From contig DEWI01000162.1 of assembly GCA_002363575.1 (NCBI GenBank), positions 600 to 7,767 on the forward strand: 7,168 nt of DNA, written 5' to 3'. The notes under the pieces are model-generated. The model was not told the origin of the DNA and did not search any database. It saw nothing but the letters and a program-made list of their open reading frames with translations. This document shows, piece by piece, positions 6,287 through 7,168 of the stretch. The translations under genes and the position numbers were made by a program. Position 1 is the stretch's first letter. Every line of letters begins with the position of its first letter. This DNA is from Verrucomicrobia bacterium UBA3214 (GTDB lineage Bacteria > Verrucomicrobiota > Kiritimatiellia > RFP12 > UBA1067).

Positions 6287-6887
6287 CGAGAAATCCCGGC
6301 ACGAGATGCAGGAACACCTTCGCATGGCCGCGAACTCTCACATTCCGGCCGCCGTGCGCATCGTGGAGATGCCCGTTGACGCGCTCTACGCCGGGGCGTT
6401 CGCGGGCGTCTATCTCGGTCGAGTCTATGCTGCGATGGAGGACGATGCGACCTTTGAATATCTTCCCGGCGAACCTCGCGAGAAGGTCGTCAGCCATCTT
6501 GTCGAGCGCGAAGTCCGCGAACGCCCGCGACACCGTCGATTCCGACGGAATGTCCGCCCTGGCCTCCCATCCGCAAAGTCTGCGCAACGCCGGAGACCTG
6601 CGCACTTCGCCGAGCGCGTCCTTGGTCTCCGGCCAGTTCCAGACGTGCTTCATGAGAAGGAGCTTGAATATGGCAAGACGGCTCGACGGCTTTCTTCCGT
6701 TGCCGCACCATCCGTACCGTGCCGCAATCTGCCGCAGTTCAAGCGACTCCGCAACGCGGACAAACAGCTTCTGCTCCTCGTCGAGTTCCCCAACCTCGTC
6801 CTCAAGGAAGTTGAAGAGGGAGGGTTGTATCGTCAGCCAATGGCTGGAAAAATGTTCTCCAGGACTGTCTTCAATTATTTCTTTCAT
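6246..6887 (-). CDS. DDE transposase (IS5/IS1182-like), internally deleted
   Basis: A 213-residue frame. Residues 1-150 resemble the N-terminal part of IS4/IS5-group transposases (DUF772-type helical region): RLAIFKLLLMKHVWNWPETK (70-89), SPALRRLCGW (98-107), IPSESTVSRAFADFA (113-127), then SIDSTEIDARERP (153-165) with D155 as the first catalytic Asp. From residue 166 the sequence reads VERVNGHLHDAHGGRNVRVRGHAKV (167-191) in parts, which is the usual C-terminal block of the family, with E168 in the place of the last catalytic Glu, and then the typical hydrophobic end. The family is normally roughly twice this length, so the middle, including the second Asp, is missing in frame around plus-strand 6390-6400. 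It should not be catalytically active. It could still bind DNA. No Shine-Dalgarno precedes the ATG; a -10 lies directly upstream. Confidence 0.8.
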   Translation of the reverse strand: MKEIIEDSPGEHFSSHWLTIQPSLFNFLEDEVGELDEEQKLFVRVAESLELRQIAARYGWCGNGRKPSSRLAIFKLLLMKHVWNWPETKDALGEVRRSPALRRLCGWEARADIPSESTVSRAFADFALDKMADDLLARFAGKIFKGRIVLHRSIDSTEIDARERPGVERVNGHLHDAHGGRNVRVRGHAKVFLHLVPGFLVIAVEQASAAMLC

Positions 6888-6893
6888 GCCGAT

Positions 6894-6899
6894 ATTATA
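6894..6899 (-). promoter_or_regulatory. -10 box upstream of the transposase frame
   Basis: Read on the minus strand, TGATATAAT gives a perfect TATAAT with an extended -10 TG, only 6 bp before the ATG at 6887. No good -35 is seen. Transcription would start at or next to the ATG, implying a leaderless or nearly leaderless message, or a different real translation start. Confidence 0.45.
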
Positions 6900-6976
6900 T
6901 CATATATCTTGCACAAAGGCGACAGTAAATGCGAAATAATTGCAATTACCCCGCCCCGAAAATGTCAAAAGCCCCC

Positions 6977-7005
6977 TTGCTGAAAGTCCGTAAAAATGCT
7001 ATAAT
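6977..7005 (+). promoter_or_regulatory. Strong sigma70-type promoter at the right end
   Basis: TTGCTG (6977-6982) and TATAAT (7000-7005) are separated by exactly 17 bp. The -10 is preceded by TGC, giving an extended -10. This is the best promoter match in the window, with expected transcription from about 7012 to the right. What it drives is not clear within the window. Confidence 0.55.
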
Positions 7006-7031
7006 ATCAATGCTTGGTTCCTCGATTGTGA

Positions 7032-7167
7032 ATGTCAGCCAACGAGTACCAGCAAGTCAGGCGGCTTGCCTCGTCAGCCTCGCGAAGAGTGGTTTTGCAA
7101 CTATCTCATCTACATAAAGAAGATCAAGTTAGTGTGGGAAGCCGATGACAGTCTATCATGGCAGTAA
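7032..7167 (+). other. Unrecognised short coding-like sequence, possibly frameshifted
   Basis: Downstream of the 6977-7005 promoter, ATG 7032 opens a 38-codon frame (MSANEYQQVRRLA...) ending at 7148. Another frame, open from 6994, reads PREEWFCNYLIYIKKIKLVW and ends at a TAA at 7165-7167. It has a more protein-like composition than the first after about 7075. Joining the two by a single-base shift near 7070 would give one peptide of about 44 residues. I recognise no family. It may be a decayed gene, a small gene with a base error, or chance. Confidence 0.2.
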
Positions 7168-7168
7168 T

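Larger units (their letters stand above)
5970..6952. mobile_element. Insertion-sequence remnant region
   Basis: The block contains the internally deleted transposase (minus strand) and an opposing short frame with the same N-terminal peptide (plus strand). The left edge GAGGCAATTGCAAAACC (5970-5986) shares GGnAATTGCAA in inverted orientation with the sequence ending at 6951. An alternative right edge at 7091-7107 matches 14 of 17 positions of the left edge, also inverted. No target-site duplication is evident with either pair. The arrangement fits two related IS copies facing each other with their interiors lost. The boundaries are uncertain. Confidence 0.4.

Noticed and set aside
6189..6983. 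Plus-strand frames of 264 and 218 codons opposite the transposase (6189-6983 and 6283-6939)
   Set aside because: The minus strand over the same bases gives recognisable transposase blocks, and the plus-strand translations show no family motif.
6929..7117. A 62-codon plus-strand frame at the right end
   Set aside because: It begins inside the AT-rich region upstream of the 6977-7005 promoter, so it could not be translated from that transcript. Its translation shows no motif.

Overview
The window is a GC-rich bacterial segment. It holds one dense plus-strand cluster of six reading frames (482-5934) encoding housekeeping enzymes, followed by a lower-GC tail with insertion-sequence debris. The coding frames have very GC-rich third positions, and several genes overlap or have no clear Shine-Dalgarno site, so they are probably translationally coupled. 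The gene content (glutamate racemase, pantothenate and pterin enzymes, queuosine maturation, a TIGR02757/DUF2400 protein) fits a free-living or host-associated bacterium with a peptidoglycan wall. I cannot place it to phylum from the sequence alone.

Layout. 1-481: no convincing gene; it carries two near-identical 22-bp repeats, a shorter third copy, a degenerate inverted copy, small hairpins and a possible extended -10 promoter. 482-1318: endonuclease IV (nfo). 1370-2179: pantothenate synthetase (panC). 2196-3272: one continuous frame joining a Maf nucleotide pyrophosphatase to a QueH epoxyqueuosine reductase. 3269-3673: dihydroneopterin aldolase family protein (folB/folX-like), overlapping the previous gene by ATGA. 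3681-4562: TIGR02757/DUF2400 protein of unknown function. 4552-5934: a second fusion, glutamate racemase (MurI) joined to a short-chain dehydrogenase that looks like a pteridine reductase (FolM/PTR1 type). From 2196 to 5934 no junction between genes exceeds 7 bp.

5935-7168 is different. On the minus strand (6246-6887) there is a DDE transposase frame that keeps its N-terminal and C-terminal parts but has lost the middle of its catalytic core. On the plus strand (6080-6286) a short frame begins with the same SHWLTIQP-x-LF peptide, facing the transposase. Candidate inverted-repeat ends, a 9-bp tandem repeat and a good sigma70-type promoter at 6977-7005 lie around them. The promoter points toward a short, unrecognised and possibly frameshifted reading frame at the window edge.

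How the genes fit together: the strongest functional thread is pterin metabolism. A FolB/FolX-type enzyme and a FolM-like reductase domain lie in the same coupled cluster, while Maf-QueH handles nucleotide sanitation and tRNA queuosine maturation. The two domain fusions (Maf-QueH and MurI-SDR) and the internally deleted transposase with a partner fragment are the points most worth following up.
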